Source of the DNA: an uncultured Oscillospiraceae bacterium
Lineage (GTDB): Bacteria; Bacillota_A; Clostridia; Oscillospirales; Oscillospiraceae
Direction of reading: 5' to 3'
NCBI GenBank assembly: GCA_900769845.1
Contig: CAAGIF010000080.1
Location: forward strand, 1-12,468
DNA length: 12,468 nucleotides
The notes beneath the pieces were generated by a model. It was not told where the DNA came from. It ran no database searches and worked only from the letters and a program-made list of their open reading frames with translations. This document shows positions 1-6,220 of the stretch, piece after piece (within the stretch, counting starts at the first letter, position 1; the number at the start of each line of letters is the position of its first letter). Position numbers and translations under genes: made by a program.

Positions 1-1247
1 TCGAAGTCAGCCTTGCTGATACGGACGCGGATCATGTCGCGCTGACCGGTGTGCATAACGCCCTCGATGCAGTTGATCCAGCTGTGGAACTTGCGCTCCA
101 TAACGGACTCAAAGTCGGGCTGCATAGCCTTGCCGGCAACATCCACGGTGTAGGACAGGGAAATCTTGGAACCCACGGGGATCTCGTCGATCTCGGGACC
201 CACAACTTCGATCTTGTGGTCTTCGATATCGGCAGCTTCCTTGGTCTGGACCAGCTCGAAGCAGTCCACCCGGGAGCCGTCCACTTCTACCTGCATATCG
301 CCCCGGCGAATGATTTCGCCTTCGAAAGCGGTAGCAAAGGAAACGGGAATGTCGATCTTGGTGATCTTCAGCTTGATGTCGCGGGCCTCCAGGGAGGTGG
401 CGTTCCACTTGGTGGTATCCAACTGCTGGATCAGGGACTTGGGAACACGGAACATGTTCTCGGTCTCGTTGGAAATTACGGGGAAGCCCAGGCAGATAGC
501 GCCGGCGCCGTAGGAAACGATCTCATCGGACAGGGGCTTGTAAGCATTGACAAATGCGCGGACGCGGTCCATGGTGTACTTGTACAGGTTCTTGTAGTCA
601 CCGGGCTGAATGTTGCCGAAGATCAGGGCTGCGCGCACTGCAACGGAAACAACATGAATGACGGACTGCATTTCATAACCCAGGGGCACAACGCGGACAC
701 CTTCGCCCAGTTTCATGCCGGCATCAAAGCAGTGCTTGATGGCATCGCCGGTCAGGGTGACCAGAATGCCCTGTGCCTGGTATTCCTTAGCCAGAGCCAC
801 GGTCTCTTCGGGGTTTTCAGCGCCGCCGATGATAACGGCAACACCGGGAATATCGCCGGTAACCAGGGGAACACCCAGATTACGGACGAAGGAGTCGGTC
901 AGGTGACCCATCTCGGGCTCAGCGTAGGGCTCAGCGCCGTTCAGGTACTTCAGAACCTCCAGGAACTCTGCACACAGAGCGGAAGCAACGCCGCTGTCGA
1001 AAGCATCCTGCAGGCGGTTGTTACGGGTCATCATGGGCTTGATATCATTCTCCAGCGCGGCCTTCAGCTCGCCCAGAGTGTTGATCTTCTTACCGGTGAT
1101 ACCGTAGTAGCAGGGCAGGTTATAAGCAGTGGCGGGGAAGGACACTGCACAGCCTTCGCCGTTTGCGGCGATGGCTTCATCGATGGCGGCTACGGTACGA
1201 GCGTAGTTGTAATCGTTACCGCCAAATACTCTATCAAATAGTGTCAC
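1..1247 (-). CDS. acsB: Acetyl-CoA synthase (CODH/ACS complex, catalytic subunit), N-terminal part
   Basis: This subunit condenses CO, a corrinoid-borne methyl group and CoA into acetyl-CoA at a Ni-Ni-Fe4S4 A-cluster, the last step of the Wood-Ljungdahl pathway in the cytoplasm. Only the first 415 codons are present; the gene runs off the left edge. The translated minus strand contains stretches I recognise from clostridial ACS: SFPATAYNLPC near residue 38, GVPLVTGDIPGVAV, SVIHVVSVAVRAALIFG, FEGEIIRRGDM, IEDHKIEVVGPEIDEIP and MHTGQRD. These belong to the N-terminal domain that contacts CODH, present in bacterial and absent from archaeal ACS, and the start of the middle domain. The A-cluster cysteines lie outside the window. 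The N-terminus looks about 25 residues shorter than Moorella AcsB, as in clostridial forms. The start is GTG at 1247, seven bases after AGGAGG. It lies 28 bases downstream of cooC and is probably co-transcribed with it. Arginine codons are mostly CGC/CGT, suggesting high expression. Confidence 0.95.
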   Translation of the reverse strand, partial: MTLFDRVFGGNDYNYARTVAAIDEAIAANGEGCAVSFPATAYNLPCYYGITGKKINTLGELKAALENDIKPMMTRNNRLQDAFDSGVASALCAEFLEVLKYLNGAEPYAEPEMGHLTDSFVRNLGVPLVTGDIPGVAVIIGGAENPEETVALAKEYQAQGILVTLTGDAIKHCFDAGMKLGEGVRVVPLGYEMQSVIHVVSVAVRAALIFGNIQPGDYKNLYKYTMDRVRAFVNAYKPLSDEIVSYGAGAICLGFPVISNETENMFRVPKSLIQQLDTTKWNATSLEARDIKLKITKIDIPVSFATAFEGEIIRRGDMQVEVDGSRVDCFELVQTKEAADIEDHKIEVVGPEIDEIPVGSKISLSYTVDVAGKAMQPDFESVMERKFHSWINCIEGVMHTGQRDMIRVRISKADF

Positions 1248-1254
1248 GGTATAT

Positions 1255-1260
1255 CCTCCT
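1255..1260 (-). promoter_or_regulatory. Shine-Dalgarno site fixing the GTG start of acsB
   Basis: On the minus strand a perfect AGGAGG sits seven bases before the GTG at 1247. No ATG alternative lies nearby in frame, so this site decides the unusual start codon. Confidence 0.85.
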
Positions 1261-1275
1261 GTTTAAATATTGGAA

Positions 1276-2046
1276 TCAAATTTCATCACGATCCAGGATA
1301 TCTTTGATTTTCCGGATTTCGTCGATTGCCCTGGGACTAAAATCGTAGGGCGATTTGCCGTTTCGGTCAGCGTCCATAATCTCCGGATTGTAGTGGACCA
1401 TGCCAAGCAGATCCTCCGCGGGAATGGAGCTGCGGATAAATTTTTCATCCTGCTCGTCCCGGACCTTATTGGCAACTACCCGGACCCGCTTGATGCCCAG
1501 ATCGTTTGCCAGCCGCTTTACATTGCGGTAGGTCTGCACAGACCGGGCGCCGGGTTCGATAACCACGATGAACTGGTCCATGCCCTGAGCGGTGCCCCGG
1601 CCCAGATGTTCCAGGCCCGCCTCCATATCCATAATGACCACATCGTTTTTGCGGTAGGTCAGCGCGGACAGGATGCTTTTCAGCATCACATGTTCGGGAC
1701 AGACGCAGCCGGAGCCGCCTACATCCACAGTACCCATGACCAGCAGTTTCACGCCGTTGATATCCCTGCTGAAGGTGTCGGGGATGTCCGCCACATAGGG
1801 ATTCAGCTTGAAAAACTTATTGGCGGCGTTGGCGCCGGTCCGTTCTTCCACCAGGGTACGCATTTTGGAGATGGGAACGATGGCATCCACTTCTTCCTGG
1901 CTTAGGCCCAGAGCCAGACCCAGATTGGCATCGGGATCCACATCGGCAGCCAGGACGGTACGGCCTTCGTCGGCGTAGAGCCGGGCCAGTGTGGAGGACA
2001 GGGTGGTTTTACCCACGCCGCCCTTGCCGGTAATCGCTACTTTCAT
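1276..2046 (-). CDS. cooC: CO dehydrogenase maturation factor CooC, nickel-insertion P-loop ATPase
   Basis: CooC is a MinD/ParA-type ATPase whose ATP-driven dimerisation supports insertion of nickel into the C-cluster of CO dehydrogenase. The 256-residue product has the deviant Walker A GKGGVGKTT at residues 7-15 with the signature Lys8, a DVDPDANLG segment at 35-43 typical of the family, a CVC pair (Cys114, Cys116) matching the metal-binding dimer-interface cysteines known in CooC, and a Walker B/switch region VVIMDMEAGLEHLGRG at 136-151. Length is usual for the family. The ATG at 2046 follows GAGG by eight bases. It lies between cooS (32-base gap) and acsB (28-base gap) with no terminator, so the three genes look like one transcript. 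An AcsF-type factor for ACS is a closely related alternative; position next to cooS and the CXC pair favour CooC, though one protein might serve both enzymes. Confidence 0.93.
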   Translation of the reverse strand: MKVAITGKGGVGKTTLSSTLARLYADEGRTVLAADVDPDANLGLALGLSQEEVDAIVPISKMRTLVEERTGANAANKFFKLNPYVADIPDTFSRDINGVKLLVMGTVDVGGSGCVCPEHVMLKSILSALTYRKNDVVIMDMEAGLEHLGRGTAQGMDQFIVVIEPGARSVQTYRNVKRLANDLGIKRVRVVANKVRDEQDEKFIRSSIPAEDLLGMVHYNPEIMDADRNGKSPYDFSPRAIDEIRKIKDILDRDEI

Positions 2047-2078
2047 TGGAAAATCCTCAAATAATCAAATATAACTGA

Positions 2079-3983
2079 TCAGATGCCCAGAGCGGCGCGC
2101 TTGGCTTCGATGCAGGCGATCATCTTGTCGCCCAGGGAATCGATGTCGGTGTCGACTACGAACTTGGCCTCGACCCACTTGTTGACGCCGTCTTCGCCCT
2201 GCAGCAGAGCGGTGACTTCTTCGGAGCCCTTGGAGTAGGGATCCACGCCCAGGAAGGTCTCGATACCGGTAGCCACGACGTAGTTACCGATGGAGACAGC
2301 CTTCTCGGACATCCACTCGGGAGCGCAGCCAACAACGGGAACCTGGGAGATGTTGATACCCCAGTCCTTGGCAATGTCGGATGCCAGAACCATCATACGG
2401 GAGATGTCAACGCAGGAGCCCATGTGCAGCACGGGAGGAATGCCGGCCAGCTCGCAAACTCTCTTCAGACCTGCGCCGCAGTATTCCTTGGCCTTCTCGG
2501 GATCCATCAGACCGGCCTTGCCTGCAGCCTGTGCGGAGCAGCCGGTGGTGATGACGATGATATCGTTCTCCAGCATCTTCTTCATCAGTTCAATGTGGGC
2601 GGTGTCGGGACGAACCTTGGGGTTGTTACAACCGACCATTGCCACAGCGCCGCGGAGGACACCGGAATGGACACATTCGATCAGGGGCTTGGTAGTGCCG
2701 AATTCGTCGACCTGGGAGTTGGCAACACCGTCCAGAACCTTCTTGATGGCTTCCACGGAGTAACCGACTCTAGCCTTCTGCTTCTGGTTGGGGATGTTCA
2801 CCAGGGACTGATCCCGGTTGACGAAGTTTTCGATAGCCATCTTCACGATCGCCTTTGCGTTGTCACCGGCGGTTTCTGCGCTGAAGCGGTAGAACTCGGA
2901 GTCGGGCATGCGGGCGATGGGGGAGGTGGTGATGAACTTGGTGTGGAAGCACTTGCTCAGGGGGCCCAGTGCAGGGAAGATACACTGAACGTCAACAACA
3001 ATGGCTTCGCAGGCGCCGGTGAGAACCACATTTTCCTGGTTCAGGAAGTTACCGGCCATGGGGATGCCGTGACGCATGGTGACTTCGTTGGAAGTACAGC
3101 AGACACCGGAAACGGTGATGCCCTTGGCGCCGACGGACTTGGCGTATGCGATCATTTCGGGATCGTTTGCATAGTAAACGATCATTTCGGACAGGGAGGG
3201 ATCGTGACCGTGGACAACGATGTTGACATTGTCCTTTTCCATGACGCCGATGTTAGCTTCGGTGTCGATGGGACGGGGAGTGCCGAACATGACATCGGAG
3301 AACTCGGTGCCCATCATGGAGCCGCCCCAACCGTCGGACAGACCGGCGCGGAGAGCCTGACGGATCAGGGCCTCGGGCAGGCTGGAACAACCCATGTGAG
3401 TCATGTGCATAGCGGTGGCGATTTCGCGGTCGATGGCCCGGGGCATGATCTCAGCCTTGCGCCACAGTTCCTTGGTGTGCTCGGGAGCCCGCTGTGCGAA
3501 CTTCTGCTCGCCGAAGGGGAAGCCGTATTCCAGCAGACCGATCTCTGCCATTTCGTGGGCCAGATCGTAAATGTCCTTACCCTCGGTCTCAACGCCCCAT
3601 TCCTTAGCGATGCGGATCAGCTTCTCAGGATCCTTGACCTGATAGTTGCCGCCTTCTTTGGTCTGGTGCAGGGTGTGCATGATCTCACGGCCGTGGTCGG
3701 AGTGCGCGGCGGTGCCGCCAACGGTAAAGCGCAGGTAGTTACGGGCAACGATGCCATGAACATCGCAGCCGCAGATGCCACGGGGTGCCTTCTTGGTGAT
3801 ACGGCAGGGACCCATGGAACAGATCCGGCAGCAGGTACCGCCCTCGCCGAAGCCGCAGTGAGGAGTCTGGTTCTTGGCACGCTGCTGCCAGGTGTCAGCG
3901 CCGACCTTCTGTGCGGTTTCCAGCAGAGAATTGGTAGCAGCTTCCATCTCCTCGACGGTGGTTGTAAATGCCCAATCCTTCAA
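2079..3983 (-). CDS. cooS: Anaerobic Ni-Fe carbon monoxide dehydrogenase catalytic subunit
   Basis: This enzyme (also called AcsA when paired with ACS) interconverts CO2 and CO at a [Ni-4Fe-4S] C-cluster; here it should feed CO to AcsB. The 634-residue length matches CooS homologues (about 630-675). By comparison with the Carboxydothermus enzyme, visible ligands are: D-cluster Cys43 and Cys51; B-cluster Cys52, Cys55, Cys60 and Cys71; C-cluster His of VHGHDP (258-260), Cys295 of SGVCCTSNE, Cys334 of VQCIFP, Cys452 of VGCNNP, Cys482 of TTGCSA and Cys524 of GSCVDIS. Lys561 in SEKAVSIG matches the catalytic lysine, and His94/His97 begin a proton-channel-like histidine series. All key residues are present, so it is probably active. 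The start is TTG at 3983, eight bases after a perfect AGGAGG; the first in-frame ATG (residue 13) lacks such a site. It is the first gene of the minus-strand operon, behind a consensus promoter at 4066-4094. Confidence 0.97.
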   Translation of the reverse strand: MKDWAFTTTVEEMEAATNSLLETAQKVGADTWQQRAKNQTPHCGFGEGGTCCRICSMGPCRITKKAPRGICGCDVHGIVARNYLRFTVGGTAAHSDHGREIMHTLHQTKEGGNYQVKDPEKLIRIAKEWGVETEGKDIYDLAHEMAEIGLLEYGFPFGEQKFAQRAPEHTKELWRKAEIMPRAIDREIATAMHMTHMGCSSLPEALIRQALRAGLSDGWGGSMMGTEFSDVMFGTPRPIDTEANIGVMEKDNVNIVVHGHDPSLSEMIVYYANDPEMIAYAKSVGAKGITVSGVCCTSNEVTMRHGIPMAGNFLNQENVVLTGACEAIVVDVQCIFPALGPLSKCFHTKFITTSPIARMPDSEFYRFSAETAGDNAKAIVKMAIENFVNRDQSLVNIPNQKQKARVGYSVEAIKKVLDGVANSQVDEFGTTKPLIECVHSGVLRGAVAMVGCNNPKVRPDTAHIELMKKMLENDIIVITTGCSAQAAGKAGLMDPEKAKEYCGAGLKRVCELAGIPPVLHMGSCVDISRMMVLASDIAKDWGINISQVPVVGCAPEWMSEKAVSIGNYVVATGIETFLGVDPYSKGSEEVTALLQGEDGVNKWVEAKFVVDTDIDSLGDKMIACIEAKRAALGI

Positions 3984-3991
3984 TCTAGTTT

Positions 3992-3997
3992 CCTCCT
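3992..3997 (-). promoter_or_regulatory. Shine-Dalgarno site fixing the TTG start of cooS
   Basis: Perfect AGGAGG on the minus strand, eight bases before the TTG at 3983. It supports a rare start codon on the first gene of a probably highly expressed operon. Confidence 0.85.
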
Positions 3998-4026
3998 ATA
4001 TTGCAAATTAAATAAACGATATGTAC

Positions 4027-4060
4027 CGATACCCATAGTTATGGATTTTACAGTGTATCG
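4027..4060. repeat. Nested inverted repeat at the cooS transcription start and leader
   Basis: Outer arms CGATAC (4027-4032) and GTATCG (4055-4060) enclose inner arms CCATA (4033-4037) and TATGG (4040-4044). The outer right arm coincides with the predicted cooS transcription start. It could be an operator for a dimeric regulator or a short leader hairpin; nothing identifies the factor. Confidence 0.45.
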
Positions 4061-4065
4061 ATAGT

Positions 4066-4094
4066 ATTCTACCAATTTAGCGCCGGAATGTCAA
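4066..4094 (-). promoter_or_regulatory. Promoter of the cooS-cooC-acsB operon
   Basis: On the minus strand TTGACA (4094-4089), a 17-base spacer, then TAGAAT (4071-4066). This is a perfect -35 and a five-of-six -10 at ideal spacing. Transcription would start near 4059, giving a leader of about 76 bases before the TTG start. It is a sequence prediction only. Confidence 0.8.
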
Positions 4095-4132
4095 TCCAAG
4101 AATTCGGAAAAATACCGGAGAAAAAGGGGAAA

Positions 4133-4184
4133 ACCGGGGCGGCAAGGCGCGCACTTTTTGCCCCGGTGGGATAATGGGGCAAAA
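4133..4184. repeat. Two overlapping, mutually exclusive inverted repeats between divergent promoters
   Basis: Arm ACCGGGGC (4133-4140) pairs perfectly with GCCCCGGT (4160-4167), eight base pairs around 19 bases. Arm TTTTGCCCC (4156-4164) pairs perfectly with GGGGCAAAA (4176-4184), nine base pairs around 11 bases. Both use the GCCCC at 4160-4164, so only one can form at a time. Neither is followed by a T-run in either direction, so neither is an ordinary terminator. The block lies upstream of both predicted promoters (4066-4094 minus, 4209-4237 plus), a natural place for regulator binding. The rest of 4095-4208 holds no gene I can support. Confidence 0.6.
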
Positions 4185-4208
4185 TATGGAAAATACCCGG
4201 AGTTTTCG

Positions 4209-4237
4209 TTGACTTTGACAGTAAAATCGGATAAAAT
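4209..4237 (+). promoter_or_regulatory. Promoter of the BMP-family lipoprotein gene
   Basis: TTGACT (4209-4214), a 17-base spacer, then TAAAAT (4232-4237); five of six bases match consensus in each box. The start would be near 4244, giving a leader of about 58 bases. A second TTGACA at 4215-4220 is spaced too closely to this -10 to be the better -35. Confidence 0.75.
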
Positions 4238-4244
4238 AGTACCA

Positions 4245-4281
4245 CCCGGCAGACTCCGGGGTTACATCCTGTCTTCCAGGA
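4245..4281 (+). promoter_or_regulatory. Two small hairpins in the lipoprotein leader
   Basis: CCCGG (4245-4249) with CCGGG (4256-4260), and TCCTG (4267-4271) with CAGGA (4277-4281), each five base pairs, sit in the short leader just ahead of AGGAGG (4286-4291). They may protect the 5' end or tune translation. No riboswitch class is recognisable in so short a leader. Confidence 0.3.
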
Positions 4282-4301
4282 CATGAGGAGGAAATACAAG
4301 T

Positions 4302-5300
4302 ATGAAAAAAGTTATGGCAATGGCGCTCGTGTTCGCCCTGGCTTTGGGCCTGTTTGCCGGTTGCAGCCAGAATCCCGGCGGTGAGGTGTCTTCCAGCGAT
4401 TTGACTGTGGCGCTGGTTGTGGCGGGCACCTTCGGCGACCGCTCTTTTTATGATTCTTCCAAGGAAGGCTGCGACCGTCTGGCAGCAGAGGGCGTGACCG
4501 TCAAGACCATCGAGTGCAACAATGAAAACCATATGCAGCAGATCTACAACGCTGCCGATGCCGCCAATGTGGTGGTGCTGGTGGGCTGGGAATTCTACGA
4601 TGTGGAGACCATCGCGCCGGAGTATCCGGACGTGAAGTTTATCTGGATCGATAATGCCACTTCTGCCCCTGTTGCCAATGTGCTGAACATTACCTATGCC
4701 CAGAATGAGGGTTCTTTCCTTGCGGGCTATGTCGCCGCGAAGATGTCTGAGACCGGTGTCATTGGCGCTGTGGGCGGCGAGGATTCTGCGGTCATTAATG
4801 ATTTCATCGTGGGCTATAAGCAGGGCGCTTTGTACGCCAATCCCGAATGCAAGGTGGAAATTCAGTACGCCAACACCTACGACGACCCCGCAGTGGGCAA
4901 GGAATGCGCGCTGACGCTGAATGAGAAGGGCGCGGATGTGATCTTCCAGATCGCTTCCAAGACCGGCGACGGCGTGTTCGAAGCCGCCGCGGAAAAGGGG
5001 TTCTATGCCATCGGCGTGGACTCCGATCAGAAATTCATCGATCCCGAAGTGATCATCTGCTCCATGTGCAAGCAGGTGGGCGAGTCCATCTATCAGGCTG
5101 TGACCCAGTACCAGAAGCAGGGTGAAGATTGCACTCTGTGGGGAACCACCTGGGTGGCAGATATGGCTACCGGCTTTGTGGGCATCGGCTACGGCGAGGC
5201 GGATGCTGTCCAGCAGATTTCCGATGAGCTGAAGAAGGAAGTGGAGGATCTGGCAAAGAAGATCATCTCCGGCGAGATCAAAGTGGAAACCACCCGATAA
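4302..5300 (+). CDS. nupN: BMP/PnrA-family substrate-binding lipoprotein of a nucleoside-type ABC importer
   Basis: This is the extracytoplasmic binding protein that delivers ligand to an ABC importer. The 332-residue product has a short basic N-terminus, a hydrophobic signal and a lipobox LFAGC with the lipidated Cys at residue 21, so it should be membrane-anchored outside the cell. The mature part fits the BMP family (Pfam PF02608): a strand then GTFGDRSFYDSSKEG near residues 37-51, VGWEF, VKFIWID, NEGSFLAGYVAA, IGAVGG, and GVDSDQ near the C-terminus. Characterised relatives (TP0319/PnrA, BmpA, Bacillus NupN) bind purine or other nucleosides; other members differ, so the ligand is inferred and the symbol is by analogy. 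ATG is ten bases after AGGAGG. It has its own promoter and terminator and precedes the ATPase and permease genes by one intervening gene, which would allow a molar excess of binding protein. Confidence 0.9.
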   Translation: MKKVMAMALVFALALGLFAGCSQNPGGEVSSSDLTVALVVAGTFGDRSFYDSSKEGCDRLAAEGVTVKTIECNNENHMQQIYNAADAANVVVLVGWEFYDVETIAPEYPDVKFIWIDNATSAPVANVLNITYAQNEGSFLAGYVAAKMSETGVIGAVGGEDSAVINDFIVGYKQGALYANPECKVEIQYANTYDDPAVGKECALTLNEKGADVIFQIASKTGDGVFEAAAEKGFYAIGVDSDQKFIDPEVIICSMCKQVGESIYQAVTQYQKQGEDCTLWGTTWVADMATGFVGIGYGEADAVQQISDELKKEVEDLAKKIISGEIKVETTR

Positions 5301-5312
5301 TGAATACAGGAA

Positions 5313-5351
5313 CAGCGGAGCTCCCGTCCGGGGGCTCCGCTGCGCTTTTTT
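5313..5351 (+). terminator. Intrinsic terminator after the BMP lipoprotein gene
   Basis: CAGCGGAGC (5313-5321) pairs perfectly with GCTCCGCTG (5334-5342), with further CCC/GGG pairing inside, and a run of six T (5346-5351) follows. It starts 13 bases after the stop codon and separates the lipoprotein from the rest of the transporter cluster. Confidence 0.93.
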
Positions 5352-5377
5352 CTGCCGGTTTTTCCCGAAGGGAACGG

Positions 5378-5406
5378 TTGAAAAGAGCTGGCGCCTGTGG
5401 TAAAAT
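5378..5406 (+). promoter_or_regulatory. Promoter of the hydrolase-ABC transporter operon
   Basis: TTGAAA (5378-5383), a 17-base spacer, then TAAAAT (5401-5406), with transcription expected near 5413. A small inverted repeat, TTCCC (5362-5366) and GGGAA (5370-5374), lies just upstream of the -35 and might bind a regulator. The position right after a terminator supports a new transcription unit. Confidence 0.65.
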
Positions 5407-5442
5407 AATGGACAATCTTCAAGAAAAAGGAACCGGGAAGCT

Positions 5443-6216
5443 ATGGAAAAACAGTTTGTTCTGCAACATGGAAATATGCAGATTCCCTGCCTGCTGACGG
5501 AGCCGGATCACTGTCCGGTGCGCCGGTGTATTCTTGGCGTTCACGGCTTCGGCGCCGGGAAGGATACCTTTATTTTGTCTTCCATCGCGGAGGAGATGGC
5601 AGTCTTCGGCGCGGCTACGGTGCGCTTCGATTTCCCGGGACATGGCGACAATGTGCTGACAGACCGGGAACTGACATTGGATAATTGCCGCAGCACTTTG
5701 CTGGCAGTGGCGGATTTTGCCGCAAAGCAGTATCCCACGGTGGATATCTGCGTATTTGCCAGCGGCTTTGGCGCTTATGTGACCCTGCTTACCATGGAGG
5801 AGCTGGAGCAGATCGCAGGCAGAGTTCGTCTGGTGCTTCAGACTCCCAATGTACGGATGGCGGAATCTCTGCTGGCCATGACCGGGCTGACGGAGGATAC
5901 CTTCCGGGAACGGGGCAGAGTGACCCTGGATGCAGCCCGGAAGCTGGAGATCCCGTACAGCTTTTATCGGGAGCTGCGGGAACATATGGCCTATGCCAAT
6001 TACCAGCTCCCCATGCTGCTGCTCCACGGAGAGCTGGACTATATCGTTCGGTTTGAGGATATTGCCAATTTTAACCGGATCAATGATTTAAGCAAGCTGG
6101 TGGTGATCCCCGGCGCGGACCACCAGTTCCGGGCAGAGGGCGCCTGGGACATGGTGGTGGATCTGACCAGGGACTGGTTTGAATTCGAGCAGGTATTGTT
6201 GTGTGATTGGAGCTGA
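5443..6216 (+). CDS. Alpha/beta-hydrolase-fold protein lacking the expected nucleophile serine
   Basis: The 257-residue product has the layout of a small cytoplasmic serine hydrolase: oxyanion-type VHGFGAGKD at residues 33-41, RFDFPGHGDN at 61-70, a nucleophile-elbow strand VFASGFGAYVTL at 104-115, an acid motif LLHGELDYIV with Asp199, and GADHQF with His227. No signal peptide is visible. Aligned to the usual G-x-S-x-G elbow, the nucleophile position is Gly108 (codon 5764-5766), with Ser at 107 instead. Asp and His are kept, so it is either inactive, uses Ser107 in a shifted elbow, or has a non-catalytic role. The reading frame is otherwise intact. The start at 5443 has only a weak site (AAGGA about 11 bases upstream). 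Its stop lies four bases before the ABC ATPase start, so the two are probably translated together. Substrate is unknown; esterase/acylhydrolase-like relatives are common beside transporters. Confidence 0.8.
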   Translation: MEKQFVLQHGNMQIPCLLTEPDHCPVRRCILGVHGFGAGKDTFILSSIAEEMAVFGAATVRFDFPGHGDNVLTDRELTLDNCRSTLLAVADFAAKQYPTVDICVFASGFGAYVTLLTMEELEQIAGRVRLVLQTPNVRMAESLLAMTGLTEDTFRERGRVTLDAARKLEIPYSFYRELREHMAYANYQLPMLLLHGELDYIVRFEDIANFNRINDLSKLVVIPGADHQFRAEGAWDMVVDLTRDWFEFEQVLLCDWS

Positions 6217-6220
6217 CAGT

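Noticed and set aside
51..1241. Long plus-strand frame of 396 codons
   Set aside because: It is antisense to acsB, which is recognised on the minus strand with a good ribosome-binding site; the plus-strand translation is low-complexity and resembles nothing.
2424..4064. Plus-strand frame of 546 codons
   Set aside because: Antisense to cooS, whose cluster ligands are all present on the minus strand; the composition is that of a shadow frame.
4133..4184. Reading the strong inverted repeats as intrinsic terminators
   Set aside because: No T-run follows either stem in either direction, and the block lies upstream of both transcription units, not at their ends.
4238..4301. Purine-type riboswitch ahead of the nucleoside-binding protein gene
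   Set aside because: The leader is too short and I do not see the conserved loop and junction sequences of purine or related riboswitches.
4077..4532. Minus-strand frame across the divergent control region
   Set aside because: It overlaps the signal peptide of the lipoprotein and both predicted promoters, and has no recognisable domain.
6179..6220. TTG start extending the ABC ATPase by 14 residues
   Set aside because: It would overlap the hydrolase end and lacks a good ribosome-binding site; ATG at 6221 has GGAG at ideal distance and matches family N-termini.
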